Assembly (NCBI RefSeq): GCF_003674095.1
Contig: NZ_RDBF01000004.1
Coordinates: forward strand, 62,001 to 126,000
From: Aeromicrobium phragmitis
Lineage (GTDB): Bacteria > Actinomycetota > Actinomycetes > Propionibacteriales > Nocardioidaceae
Length of the DNA stretch: 64,000 bases
Reading direction: 5' to 3'
The notes below the pieces were generated by a model that saw only the letters and a program-made list of their open reading frames with translations, made no database searches and was not told the DNA's origin. This document shows, piece after piece, positions 57,019 through 64,000 of the stretch; within the stretch, counting starts at the first letter, position 1; every line of letters starts with the position of its first letter. Both the position numbers and the translations under genes were made by a program.

Positions 57019-57876
57019 TCAGTCGTAGGGGTAGAAGCCGTGGCCGGACTTCTTGCCGAGGAGCCCGGCGTCGACCATGCGGTCGAGCAGCGGCGGCGGG
57101 GAGTACAGGGGCTCCTTGAACTCCTCGTACATCGACTCACCGATCGCCTTGATGGTGTCCAGCCCGATGAGATCACTCAGCGCGAGCGGGCCCATCGGGT
57201 GCCCGCAGCCGAGCACCATGCCGCGGTCGATGTCCTCCGCGGACGCGTAGCCGGCCTCGTACATGCGGATCGCCGACAGCAGGTAGGGCACGAGCAGCGA
57301 ATTGACGATGAAGCCCGCGCGGTCGGTCGCGTCGATGGGCTGCTTGTCCAGCTGGTCGCTGACATAACCCCGCATCGTCTCCAGCGTCTCCGGCGACGTG
57401 GTGAGCGAGGGGATGAGTTCGACGAGCTTCATCACCGGTGCGGGGTTGAAGAAGTGCACTCCCAGCACGCGCCCGGCCCGTCCGGAGACGGCACCGAGCT
57501 TGACGATGGGGATCGACGAGGTGTTGGAGGCGAGGATCGCGTCGTCGTCGGTGAGGATCGCGCCGAGCTTGGTGAAGAGGTCGAGCTTGATCTGCTCGTT
57601 CTCGCTGGCCGCCTCGACGACGAGTTGGCGGTCGGCCAGCACCCCGAGGTCGCTCACGGCGCGGATGCGCTCCATCGTCGCGGCAACGTCGGCTGCGCTG
57701 ATCTTGCCGCGCTTCTCCGCTTTGTCCAGCGACGCCTGGATGCGCCCGCGGGCGGCGTGCGCGGCCTCCTCCGAGACCTCGACGAGCACGACGTCGAGGC
57801 CCGCCCGGGCGTTGACCTCGGCGATGCCCGATCCCATCAGGCCGCCGCCGATGACTCCCATGCGTTCGATCGTCAT
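57019..57876 (-). CDS. 3-hydroxybutyryl-CoA dehydrogenase
   Basis: A 285-aa 3-hydroxyacyl-CoA dehydrogenase, NAD(P)H-dependent. RMGVIGGGLMGSGIAEVNARAG (cofactor site, residues 5-26), VVEAASENEQIKLDLF (about 86-101), SNTSSIPIVKL and HFFNPAPVMKLVELI (catalytic His and partner, about 138-152), and DRAGFIVNSLLVPYL. Length fits the single-domain short-chain family (282-286 aa). ATG 57876 is preferred over a TTG 15 bp upstream because GGGAG then lies at better spacing. It would act on acetoacetyl-CoA in butyrate/PHB or beta-oxidation metabolism. Confidence 0.92.
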   Translation of the reverse strand: MTIERMGVIGGGLMGSGIAEVNARAGLDVVLVEVSEEAAHAARGRIQASLDKAEKRGKISAADVAATMERIRAVSDLGVLADRQLVVEAASENEQIKLDLFTKLGAILTDDDAILASNTSSIPIVKLGAVSGRAGRVLGVHFFNPAPVMKLVELIPSLTTSPETLETMRGYVSDQLDKQPIDATDRAGFIVNSLLVPYLLSAIRMYEAGYASAEDIDRGMVLGCGHPMGPLALSDLIGLDTIKAIGESMYEEFKEPLYSPPPLLDRMVDAGLLGKKSGHGFYPYD

Positions 57877-57978
57877 GCTTCTCGCTCCCAATGTGAGGTT
57901 CTTCTCATGTTTGCGCTTCGATCCTAGTCCTCGGAGTGCCGCCGCCGGGCGGCCGGTGCGAGGTGGTGGGATAGGACC

Positions 57979-58377
57979 ATGCTCCGCCGTGCCTGGGTCA
58001 CCGTCCTGATGGTCGCTGTGCTCGCCGCCTGCGGCGGGACCGGAACCGGCGAGGAGCCGGCGCCGTCGCCCGAGCCGGAACCGACTGACGTCACCCTGGG
58101 CGAGGGTGAGGCTGCGGCCGACGCGCTGGAGAGCTTCACGTGCCGCGCGGACGGCGAGGGCGTGTGGTCGGCCACCGGGGTTGTCAAGAACACGGCGCCG
58201 ACGTCGGAGAGCTATCAGGTCGCCGTGCTCGTATCCGACACCGAGGCCGGCAACGCGAAGACCACCACCGTGGAGTCGATTCAGCCCGACGAGGCCTCCA
58301 CGTTCGAGATCGCCGAACTACCCGTGACCGGCGAGGAGCCGACCTGCCGCGTCACCGTCGTGCGGCTCGCGCGCTGA
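57979..58377 (+). CDS. Hypothetical lipoprotein with FxLYD-like domain
   Basis: A 132-aa lipoprotein: signal RRAWVTVLMVAVLAAC (Cys 18), a Pro/Glu-rich spacer, then a beta-sandwich-like domain (VWSATGVVKNTAPTSESYQVAVLVSD and TTTVESIQPDEASTFEIAELP) resembling the FxLYD/DUF3426 type found in surface proteins. A Cys pair (FTC..PTC) may form a disulfide. The ATG has no convincing ribosome-binding site, and an in-frame Met 30 bp later would destroy the signal peptide. It is single, between a divergent dehydrogenase and convergent fprA. The function is unknown. Confidence 0.7.
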   Translation: MLRRAWVTVLMVAVLAACGGTGTGEEPAPSPEPEPTDVTLGEGEAAADALESFTCRADGEGVWSATGVVKNTAPTSESYQVAVLVSDTEAGNAKTTTVESIQPDEASTFEIAELPVTGEEPTCRVTVVRLAR

Positions 58378-58386
58378 ACCTCGTTA

Positions 58387-58430
58387 ACGTCATACGTCCT
58401 GAGGGCTGGAGCCCTCAGGACGTATGACGT
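58387..58430. repeat. Intergenic palindrome family A, copy 5 (20-bp perfect arms)
   Basis: ACGTCATACGTCCTGAGGGC (58387-58406) and its perfect complement (58411-58430) close on a TGGA loop, giving the simplest and most stable member of the family. It lies between convergent genes (lipoprotein and fprA), 10 bp past one stop, so it could terminate both. Confidence 0.94.
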
Positions 58431-58444
58431 CAGAGAAGTGCGGG

Positions 58445-59806
58445 TCAGGAACGTGCGATGCGCACCATCTCGTCGCGGGGGACGACCTTGACGCGCTCAC
58501 GCTCGACCGAGTGAGCTTCGCCGAGTGCCTGCTCGTGGGCGTCGAGCTTCTCCCAGCCCTCCCACGTGGTGTACTCCAGGCCGCGCGAATCGAGGTAGCG
58601 GTCGAATGCCTCAGGCTCACCGTGCTCGGGAGCCGGCAGCGCATCGATGTCCTCGACCAGCATGCCGATGGTCTGAGCGGCGTCGGACTTGGTGTGACCG
58701 ATCAGGCCGACCGGTCCGCGCTTGATCCAGCCGGTCACGTAGACGCCCTGCAGCGGCGATCCGTCGAGGTCGATGACATGGCCCCCGTCGTTGGGCACGA
58801 CACCCGCGGCGGTGTCGAACGGCAGGCCCGGCAGCACGTCGGAGTAGTAGCCGATCGCACGGTAGACGGCTTGGACCGGCCAATCCTTGTACTCGCCCGT
58901 GCCCCGGACGTTGCCGGTGCCGTCGAGCTCGGTGATCTCGGTGCGCAGGCCCGCCACGCGGCCGTCCTCGCCGAGGATCTCGACGGGGTTCTGGCAGAAG
59001 TGGATGTGGATGCGGTGCGGGGCGCCGCTGGGCTCGGCCGCGAGATACTTGGTGAGCACGTCGACGACGAGCTTCTGGCTCTTGGCGGCCTTGAGCGCCT
59101 CCATCGAGCCCTCGTCGAACTCGAAGCCCTCGGGGTGGACGATGACGTCGATGTTGGGACTGTGGTTCAGCTCGCGCAGCTCCATCGGCGTGAACTTGAC
59201 CTGCGCCGGACCGCGACGCGCGAACACGTGGACGTCGGTGGTGGCGTTCTTCTTGAGGCCCTCGTAGACGTTGTCCGGGATCTCGGTGACCAGCAGCTCG
59301 TCGGCGGTCTTGGCCAGGATGCGCGACACATCGAGCCCGACGTTGCCGACGCCGAGCACCGCGACCTCCTTGGCGTGCGGCTGGAACGGCCACTCGCGGT
59401 CGACGTCGGGATGACCGTCGTACCAGTACACGAAGTCGGCCGCGCCGTACGAGCCGTCGAGGTCGATGCCGGGGATGTCCAGTTCGCGGTCGCGGCGGGC
59501 ACCGGTCGCGAAGACGATGGCGTCGTAGAACTGACGCAGGTCCTCCAGCTTGACGTCGTCGCCGAACGCGACGTTGCCGAAGAAACGGATGTCGGGGTTG
59601 CTCATGACCCGCTTGAGCGCCTTGATGATCTCCTTGATGCGCGGATGATCAGGCGCCACGCCGTAGCGGATGAGCCCGAACGGCGTGGGGTCGCGGTCGA
59701 TGAGGTCGACGGTGGCGTCGAGCCCTTCGGTCTTCGTGAGGATGTCGGCGGCGTACACGCCGGCCGGCCCGGCGCCCACGACGGCCACCCGCAGCTTCCT
59801 GCTCAT
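58445..59806 (-). CDS. fprA: NADPH-ferredoxin reductase FprA
   Basis: A 453-aa adrenodoxin-reductase-like flavoprotein that moves electrons between NADPH and ferredoxin for cytochromes P450 and other acceptors. VAVVGAGPAGVYAADILTK binds FAD, GLIRYGVAPDHPRIKEI is the family's typical loop, VAVLGVGNVGLDVSRILAK binds NADPH, and KRGPVGLIGHTKSDA the C-terminal contact. The size matches mycobacterial FprA. Upstream (59845-59863) lies an iron-box-like sequence overlapping a -10 (TAGGCT on the minus strand, 59857-59852), suggesting iron control. GGAGTGAC precedes the ATG. No ferredoxin or P450 gene is near. Confidence 0.95.
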   Translation of the reverse strand: MSRKLRVAVVGAGPAGVYAADILTKTEGLDATVDLIDRDPTPFGLIRYGVAPDHPRIKEIIKALKRVMSNPDIRFFGNVAFGDDVKLEDLRQFYDAIVFATGARRDRELDIPGIDLDGSYGAADFVYWYDGHPDVDREWPFQPHAKEVAVLGVGNVGLDVSRILAKTADELLVTEIPDNVYEGLKKNATTDVHVFARRGPAQVKFTPMELRELNHSPNIDVIVHPEGFEFDEGSMEALKAAKSQKLVVDVLTKYLAAEPSGAPHRIHIHFCQNPVEILGEDGRVAGLRTEITELDGTGNVRGTGEYKDWPVQAVYRAIGYYSDVLPGLPFDTAAGVVPNDGGHVIDLDGSPLQGVYVTGWIKRGPVGLIGHTKSDAAQTIGMLVEDIDALPAPEHGEPEAFDRYLDSRGLEYTTWEGWEKLDAHEQALGEAHSVERERVKVVPRDEMVRIARS

Positions 59807-59844
59807 GTCACTCCTGCAATCACGACGAGATCGGCCAATTGGCC

Positions 59845-59863
59845 TTAGGCCAGCCTAACGGGG
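59845..59863 (-). promoter_or_regulatory. IdeR/DtxR iron-box-like operator at the fprA promoter
   Basis: Read on the minus strand, the sequence CCCCGTTAGGCTGGCCTAA matches 13 of 19 positions of the IdeR/DtxR consensus TTAGGTTAGGCTAACCTAA, including the full central and right half. The -10 TAGGCT lies inside it, so a bound repressor would block transcription of fprA. The perfect palindrome GGCCAATTGGCC (59833-59844) is next to it. Confidence 0.55.
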
Positions 59864-59908
59864 GAACCGAAGCGACCCCTAGTCGTCCGCGATGTGACAT
59901 CGCCTGCG

Positions 59909-60958
59909 TCAGACGAGATCGTCGCGCCCTCGTTCCTGCCAGGCGACAGGGACGGCTTTCACGCGTTGTGCATGCGCCCGCGTGGTCACGAGCACGGCAT
60001 CGTCCGTGACGGCGACGACCGCATCTTCGATTCCCACGACGCTCACCGCCTGCGACGTCTGGTTGGCGACGAAGCCGTCGGCGTCGACCCAGACCGCGTC
60101 GTCGCTGGCTGCCGTGTCGGCCAGCGCTGCGAAGTCGCCCAGGTCGGTCCAGGGGAAGCGACCGGGAACCACCGCGACGCCGCCGTCGAGCGACACGGGT
60201 TCGGCGATCGCGTGATCGATCGCGATGCGAGTGAGCCGCGGCCAGTGCTCGCGAAGCGCGGCATCGCGTCGCGGGGTGTTCCACGCGTCGGCAATCGCTC
60301 GCAGGCCGGTATGCAGCGGCGGGTGAAGCCGCTCGAGGTGGCCGAGCAGTACATCGGCGCGGGTGACGAACATGCCGGCGTTCCAGGAGAACGCGCCCGA
60401 CGCCACGTAGGCGCCGGCCGTCGTCGCGTCCGGCTTCTCGACGAAACGGGACACTGCGCGAGCCGTGGGCATGCCCGGGAGCGGCTCGGCGGCCTCGATG
60501 TAGCCGAACGCCGTCGAGGCGAAGGTGGGCTGCAAGCCGATCGTCACGACTTTGCCCGTCGCTGCGACGTCGATGGCCTCTCGCACCGCAGCCTGGAACA
60601 GTTCGTCGTCGCCGATGACGTGGTCGGCGGCGAAGGACCCGACCACGGCGTCGGGCTCGTGCGCCGCGATGACGGCTGCGGCGAGCCCGATCGCCGGCAT
60701 GGAGTCACGTGGTGACGGCTCCGCGAGCACGTCGGCGGCGGGGAGCTGATCAGCGACGGCGGTCGCGTGCGCTTGCCCGGTGACGACGTGGATGCCCTCG
60801 GCGCCGGCCAACGGGAGGAGGCGATCCCAGGTCTGCTGCAACAGCGTGCGACCACTGCCGGTGAGGTCGAGCAGGAACTTGGGGTGGCTGGCGCGCGAGA
60901 GCGGCCACAATCGCGTCCCGGCGCCCCCCGCGGGGACGATCGCGTGCAGTCGGCTCAC
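59909..60958 (-). CDS. manC: Mannose-1-phosphate guanylyltransferase
   Basis: A 349-aa nucleotidyltransferase making GDP-mannose from GTP and mannose-1-phosphate. AIVPAGGAGTRLWPLSRASHPKFL is the signature start with the pyrophosphorylase loop; FAADHVI (metal-binding Asp about 110), GYIEAAEPLPG and FVEKPDATTA (about 171-180), and WNAGMFV follow. No isomerase domain is present, so it is the single-domain type. GTG at 60956-60958 has AAGGAG just upstream. GDP-mannose feeds cell-wall and phosphatidylinositol mannoside synthesis; no glycosyltransferase is nearby. It ends 102 bp before fprA starts on the same strand. Confidence 0.93.
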   Translation of the reverse strand: MSRLHAIVPAGGAGTRLWPLSRASHPKFLLDLTGSGRTLLQQTWDRLLPLAGAEGIHVVTGQAHATAVADQLPAADVLAEPSPRDSMPAIGLAAAVIAAHEPDAVVGSFAADHVIGDDELFQAAVREAIDVAATGKVVTIGLQPTFASTAFGYIEAAEPLPGMPTARAVSRFVEKPDATTAGAYVASGAFSWNAGMFVTRADVLLGHLERLHPPLHTGLRAIADAWNTPRRDAALREHWPRLTRIAIDHAIAEPVSLDGGVAVVPGRFPWTDLGDFAALADTAASDDAVWVDADGFVANQTSQAVSVVGIEDAVVAVTDDAVLVTTRAHAQRVKAVPVAWQERGRDDLV

Positions 60959-61018
60959 GGGACTCCTTCAGCTCATCCGTGCCGCGAGACTACCCAACTC
61001 CCGCCCGCTGTGTTGGCG

Positions 61019-61122
61019 ACGTGGTCTCGATACGGGCTCCGCAGAGCTCCGCCCTACTCGACCACCGACATGTTGGTGGTCGAGTAGCGACCGAGGAACG
61101 AGGGAGCGTATCGAGACCACGT
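61019..61122. repeat. Palindromic repeat family D, copy 3 (nested palindrome)
   Basis: Outer arms ACGTGGTCTCGATACG (61019-61034) and CGTATCGAGACCACGT (61107-61122) enclose inner arms CTACTCGACCACC (61054-61066) and GGTGGTCGAGTAG (61075-61087) with loop GACATGTT. It is the most complete copy; the two halves of the copies at 9.5 kb are here in opposite order. It lies between manC and the iron-type ABC ATPase, which face away and toward it respectively. Confidence 0.88.
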
Positions 61123-61199
61123 TGCGTCACGTGGACGTTCCCTTAGTCGGTCACGTGCTCGGAGGTCGGCTTTGAGTGCGCCGTGGAGTTCTCGGCTGG

Positions 61200-61997
61200 T
61201 CAGAGACGGGTGGCAGGTAGAGATCGGTAGCAGGAACTTCGCTTGAAGCTCACCGAAACGCCACCGGTCTCGTTCACTACGGTGACGTCCGCTTCGATGT
61301 CGTACACCTCGCGAATCAGCGGCGGCGTGAGGACATCTCGGGGTTCCCCGGCGGCGATGACACGACCCCGTTTGAGTACGAGGATGCTGTCGCAGAACAT
61401 CGCGGCGAGGTTCAAATCATGCAGGGCGATGATGCTTGTCACGTCGAGTGTGGAGATGAGGTGGAGAAGGTCAAGCTGATGTCGGATGTCAAGGTGGTTC
61501 GTGGGCTCGTCGAGCAAAAGTTCGCGTGGTTCCTGTGCGAGTGCGCGTGCGATATGCGCGCGTTGGCGTTCTCCGCCGGAGAGGGAACGCCAGAACCTCC
61601 CGGCCTGGTCGACGAGTCCTACGCGGTCGAGCGCCTCGTAGATGGCAGCGTCGTCGCGGGCGGATGCCCCTCCCCAAAGGCCGCGATGCGGGGTCCGACC
61701 GAGCCGAACGACATCGTGAACGGTGATGTCAGTGTCCGTCTCAGCCTGCTGTGTGACGGCCGCGATCCGCTGCGCCACGGCCCGGCGCGGCAGCGTGCTG
61801 ATCGGTTCGCCGTCGAGGAGGATCGACCCGGCGTCAGGGCGTGACGCGGCCTGCATCAACCTCAAGAGCGACGACTTTCCGGATCCGTTCGGTCCGAGCA
61901 GGCCCACCGTTTCGCCCGGTCGGGGATGCAGTGTCACGTCGTTGACGACGAGAACCCCGCCACGCCGCCACGAGACGCTATCGATACGCAGCGTCAT
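61200..61997 (-). CDS. Iron(III)-siderophore ABC transporter ATP-binding protein (FecE/FhuC type)
   Basis: A 265-aa ABC ATPase: Walker A GPNGSGKSS (about 37-45), Q-loop VTQQAET (about 84), signature LSGGERQRAHIARAL (about 139), Walker B LLLDEPTNHLDI (about 160) and H-loop ALHDLNLAAMFC (about 192), the THxxDL/HDLNLAxxF pattern of iron/B12 exporters. The C-terminal part (VYDIEADV...) matches the family's regulatory tail. The ATG overlaps the permease stop by 4 bp (ATGA), with AGAGGAC upstream. It is the last gene of the receptor-permease-ATPase operon. Confidence 0.9.
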   Translation of the reverse strand: MTLRIDSVSWRRGGVLVVNDVTLHPRPGETVGLLGPNGSGKSSLLRLMQAASRPDAGSILLDGEPISTLPRRAVAQRIAAVTQQAETDTDITVHDVVRLGRTPHRGLWGGASARDDAAIYEALDRVGLVDQAGRFWRSLSGGERQRAHIARALAQEPRELLLDEPTNHLDIRHQLDLLHLISTLDVTSIIALHDLNLAAMFCDSILVLKRGRVIAAGEPRDVLTPPLIREVYDIEADVTVVNETGGVSVSFKRSSCYRSLPATRL

Positions 61998-63085
61998 GCT
62001 CGCGTCCTCTTTCGCACGAGGAGGACGACGAATACGGGCACTCCGACCAGTGCGGTCCCGACGCCGACCGGCAGGGGGGTCGGCGCGAACGCGACGCGGG
62101 ACACAGCGTCTACCCACACCATCAAGATCGCCCCCATCGTCGCCGTCATAGGGATGACTCGCGCGTGCCGTTGTCCGACCAAGAGGCGTGCAGCGTGGGG
62201 CAACACGAGGCCGACGAACCCGATCGCGCCGGCGACGCTCACGAGCGTCGCCGTGACCAGTGCGGTCACCACCAGCAGGACGATCCGAGTGCGACTGACG
62301 TGAATGCCGAGGGATGCGGCGACGTCATCACCGAAAGCGAAGGCGTCCAAGGAACGCGTCTGAGCCAGCGCGGCAACCGTGCCTGCCAGCGCAATAGTTC
62401 CCGTCAGCGCCACGTCATTCCACCGCATTCCTTCCAACGACCCCAGCAACCAGAACATGACCCCTCTCGCCTCGTCCGAATCCACGAAACCGAACGTCAC
62501 GAGCGACGTCAGCGCGGTGAACAGCTGGGTACTGGCAACTCCCGCCAGCACGATGCTGCCCGTGCCGGCGTTGGCATAACGAGCAAGCAGCAGCACGAGC
62601 ATGAACGAAAGTACGGCTCCGATGAACGCGCCTCCGGACAGTCCGACGACACTGCCGCCGAGCCCGAGCACACCGATCAGCACTGCGCCTGTCGACGCTC
62701 CAGAGGAGATGCCGAGGACGAACGGGTCAGCCAGAGGATTGCGCAGCAGTGACTGCAACATGGCACCGCACAAGCCGAGTCCGGCCCCGCACGCAGCCGC
62801 GACGAGAGCACGAGGCAGCCGTTCCTGCCACACGATCGCGTCCTCCGAGACCCGCACCGGAATGTCGGTCAAGCCCAAGTGGTTCGACACGATGTCGCGC
62901 ACATTGACTAGTGACACGTCTGCTGGCCCGAGCGTCACGGCCACCCCGACAGAGAGGACGAACAACGCAATGCCTGTCGTGACGAGGACTACGATCGGGC
63001 CGACGCGGGGGTGCGCGCCTCGCCTCGATTCGGCAGTGGTCTGCGATGGGATCGCGAGAGGCCGCTCAGTCGTCTCAGCGGGCAC
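61994..63085 (-). CDS. Iron-siderophore ABC transporter permease (FecCD type)
   Basis: A 363-aa membrane protein with about nine to ten helices. RLPRALVAAACGAGLGLCGAMLQSLLRNPLADPFVLGISSGAS (read in parts) is the FecCD signature, with GISSGAS near residue 130; GVASTQLFTALTSLV and AGAIGFVGLVLPHAARLL (coupling helix, about 290) follow. GTG at 63083-63085 overlaps the receptor gene by 11 bp. A single permease gene implies a homodimer. The transported compound, ferric siderophore or heme/B12, cannot be told from the permease. Confidence 0.9.
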   Translation of the reverse strand: MPAETTERPLAIPSQTTAESRRGAHPRVGPIVVLVTTGIALFVLSVGVAVTLGPADVSLVNVRDIVSNHLGLTDIPVRVSEDAIVWQERLPRALVAAACGAGLGLCGAMLQSLLRNPLADPFVLGISSGASTGAVLIGVLGLGGSVVGLSGGAFIGAVLSFMLVLLLARYANAGTGSIVLAGVASTQLFTALTSLVTFGFVDSDEARGVMFWLLGSLEGMRWNDVALTGTIALAGTVAALAQTRSLDAFAFGDDVAASLGIHVSRTRIVLLVVTALVTATLVSVAGAIGFVGLVLPHAARLLVGQRHARVIPMTATMGAILMVWVDAVSRVAFAPTPLPVGVGTALVGVPVFVVLLVRKRTRA

Positions 63086-64000
63086 CGGCGCCGCACCTCT
63101 TCGAGTCGGGACTGGACGCCCACGCTCGGATCTTCTCGAGCCCGTCGACGTACCGGATGGACGGGTTCATCTCCGCGCCATGGAGCGAGATGAAGCACTC
63201 GTTCCGGACCGCACGCAGCGTGCTGGTGAGAGGGTCGGTCTGCAGGAAGCGGATCTTGTCGTCGAGTCGGTCGCCGGGGAAGCGGTCGCGATGCAGGTCC
63301 CCGAGCACGATGATCTGCGGCTCCTTCCCCACGAACGCCTCCCACCCCGACGCCTGCCAGTCGTCGGGCACGTCGCTGTAGACGTTGTCCATCTCGGTCA
63401 ATGCAGCCAGCAGCGAGGCCGACCCGAGCGCACCGGCGACGTAGGGGGTTCGGGTGTCGGCGAACCAGAACGCGACAGACGCACCCCTCAGGTCGACGTC
63501 CTGGAGAGCCGCCTCGGTGCGTTTCTCCAGCGCGGCGATGAGCTGCTCGCCACGCGCTGGTACGTCGAAAATTGTCGCCAGCTCGCGAATCTCCTGGTAC
63601 AGCACATCGAGCGTCAACGGCTGCGTGCGTGTTACGCCGCCGTTCACGCTTTTCCCGTCCTCGCAGTCCGTGGGTGACAGATAAGACCCGATGCCGCTCT
63701 CCGCAAGCCTGTCCCGTGAAACGACGCCACCCTGTTCGTTGAAGTGACGCCCGAACGACGCCGTGACGAAGTCGGGCTCGCTGTCCAGCAGGACCTCGTA
63801 GGTCGGTGCGTCGTTCGCGAGCCGGGGGACCTCTTTGTTGGCCGCAGCAAGCGAATCGAGCACAGGATCGGTCCACGAAGCGGTGCCCACCATGCGGTCC
63901 TCGAGTCCGAGTGAGAGCAGGATCTCCGTCGAATTCTGGTCAAGCGAGACCACACGCTGGGGTGGCGCCTCGATCATGATCTCGCGCCCGCAGTTCTCCA
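63075..64000 (-). CDS. Iron-type ABC transporter substrate-binding protein, N-terminus cut by the window edge
   Basis: The frame is open to base 64000, so the gene continues beyond the right edge; only its last 308 codons are here. The start of the visible part reads ENCGREIMIEAPPQRVVSLDQNSTEILLSLG, the usual beginning of the mature domain in siderophore receptors, and ...NVYSDVPDDWQASGWEAF and IIVLGDLHRDRFPGD are the second lobe. An internal ATG at 63975-63977 is not the start, because conserved sequence precedes it. A signal peptide or lipobox should lie upstream of the window. Overlap with the permease start makes an operon. Confidence 0.85.
   Translation of the reverse strand, partial: ENCGREIMIEAPPQRVVSLDQNSTEILLSLGLEDRMVGTASWTDPVLDSLAAANKEVPRLANDAPTYEVLLDSEPDFVTASFGRHFNEQGGVVSRDRLAESGIGSYLSPTDCEDGKSVNGGVTRTQPLTLDVLYQEIRELATIFDVPARGEQLIAALEKRTEAALQDVDLRGASVAFWFADTRTPYVAGALGSASLLAALTEMDNVYSDVPDDWQASGWEAFVGKEPQIIVLGDLHRDRFPGDRLDDKIRFLQTDPLTSTLRAVRNECFISLHGAEMNPSIRYVDGLEKIRAWASSPDSKRCGAGAR

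Noticed and set aside
63975-63977. ATG as start of the right-edge receptor gene
   Set aside because: The conserved ENCGRE segment lies upstream of it in the same frame, so the true start is beyond 64000.

Overview
The window is 64 kb of very G+C-rich bacterial DNA: most third codon positions are G or C, and many genes start with GTG or TTG. Gene content points to an actinomycete. It has a dnaK-grpE-dnaJ-hspR operon with a degraded HAIR operator, fused TrpE-TrpG behind a Trp-rich leader peptide, FprA-type ferredoxin reductase, IcmF fused mutase, DUF47-Pit phosphate genes, an LPSTG-anchored surface protein and many leaderless starts. Nocardioidaceae or a close relative is a reasonable guess, but no rRNA is present to test it. 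I see no insertion sequence, prophage, CRISPR array or integration site, so this looks like ordinary chromosome.

Layout. 0.1-5.8 kb: acyl-CoA carboxylase beta and alpha, acyl-CoA dehydrogenase and enoyl-CoA hydratase, a leucine/isovalerate-type catabolic operon. 5.9-9.5 kb: HelD-family RNA polymerase ATPase and a membrane metallophosphoesterase. 9.7-17.4 kb: M20 peptidase, Trp-attenuated trpEG, purL, a 64-aa protein, and DUF47-Pit. 17.5-21.3 kb: aldonolactone oxidase with a PLP aldolase, tRNA-Thr, GNAT and a secreted HNH nuclease. 21.5-29 kb: lpd, a metal-receptor-like protein, menB, a polar amino-acid ABC operon, an esterase and a coiled-coil membrane protein. 29.1-34.3 kb: icmF with a divergent MarR, then a TetR/membrane pair. 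34.5-39.6 kb: SDR, then a compact TetR/Baeyer-Villiger-like/ADC-like operon divergent from a GMC oxidoreductase. 39.7-43.8 kb: chaperone operon. 43.8-47 kb: four-gene WXG-like/unknown/hydrolase/lipoprotein cassette. 47-56.8 kb: ppc, DUF4440, LPSTG protein, a reductase/TetR pair and an acyl-CoA ligase. 57-64 kb: hydroxyacyl-CoA dehydrogenase, lipoprotein, fprA, manC and an iron-type ABC transporter cut by the right edge.

The most unusual property lies between the genes. At least sixteen long palindromes, in six or more unrelated sequence families, sit in intergenic gaps. They share an architecture of long perfect outer arms and, often, a short mismatch and an inner stem. Two of them supply the stop codon of a neighbouring gene. 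A second genome-style signal is a TAnnnT-like hexamer ending 6-8 nt before the start codon at about sixteen genes, which implies widespread leaderless transcription.

No gap exceeds 300 bases. The largest are 9511-9736 (repeats), 21301-21524 (lpd promoter only), 34267-34461 (a degenerate palindrome), 56825-57018 (one palindrome) and 28231-28421 (two palindromes). Bases 1-137 hold only the upstream region of the first operon.
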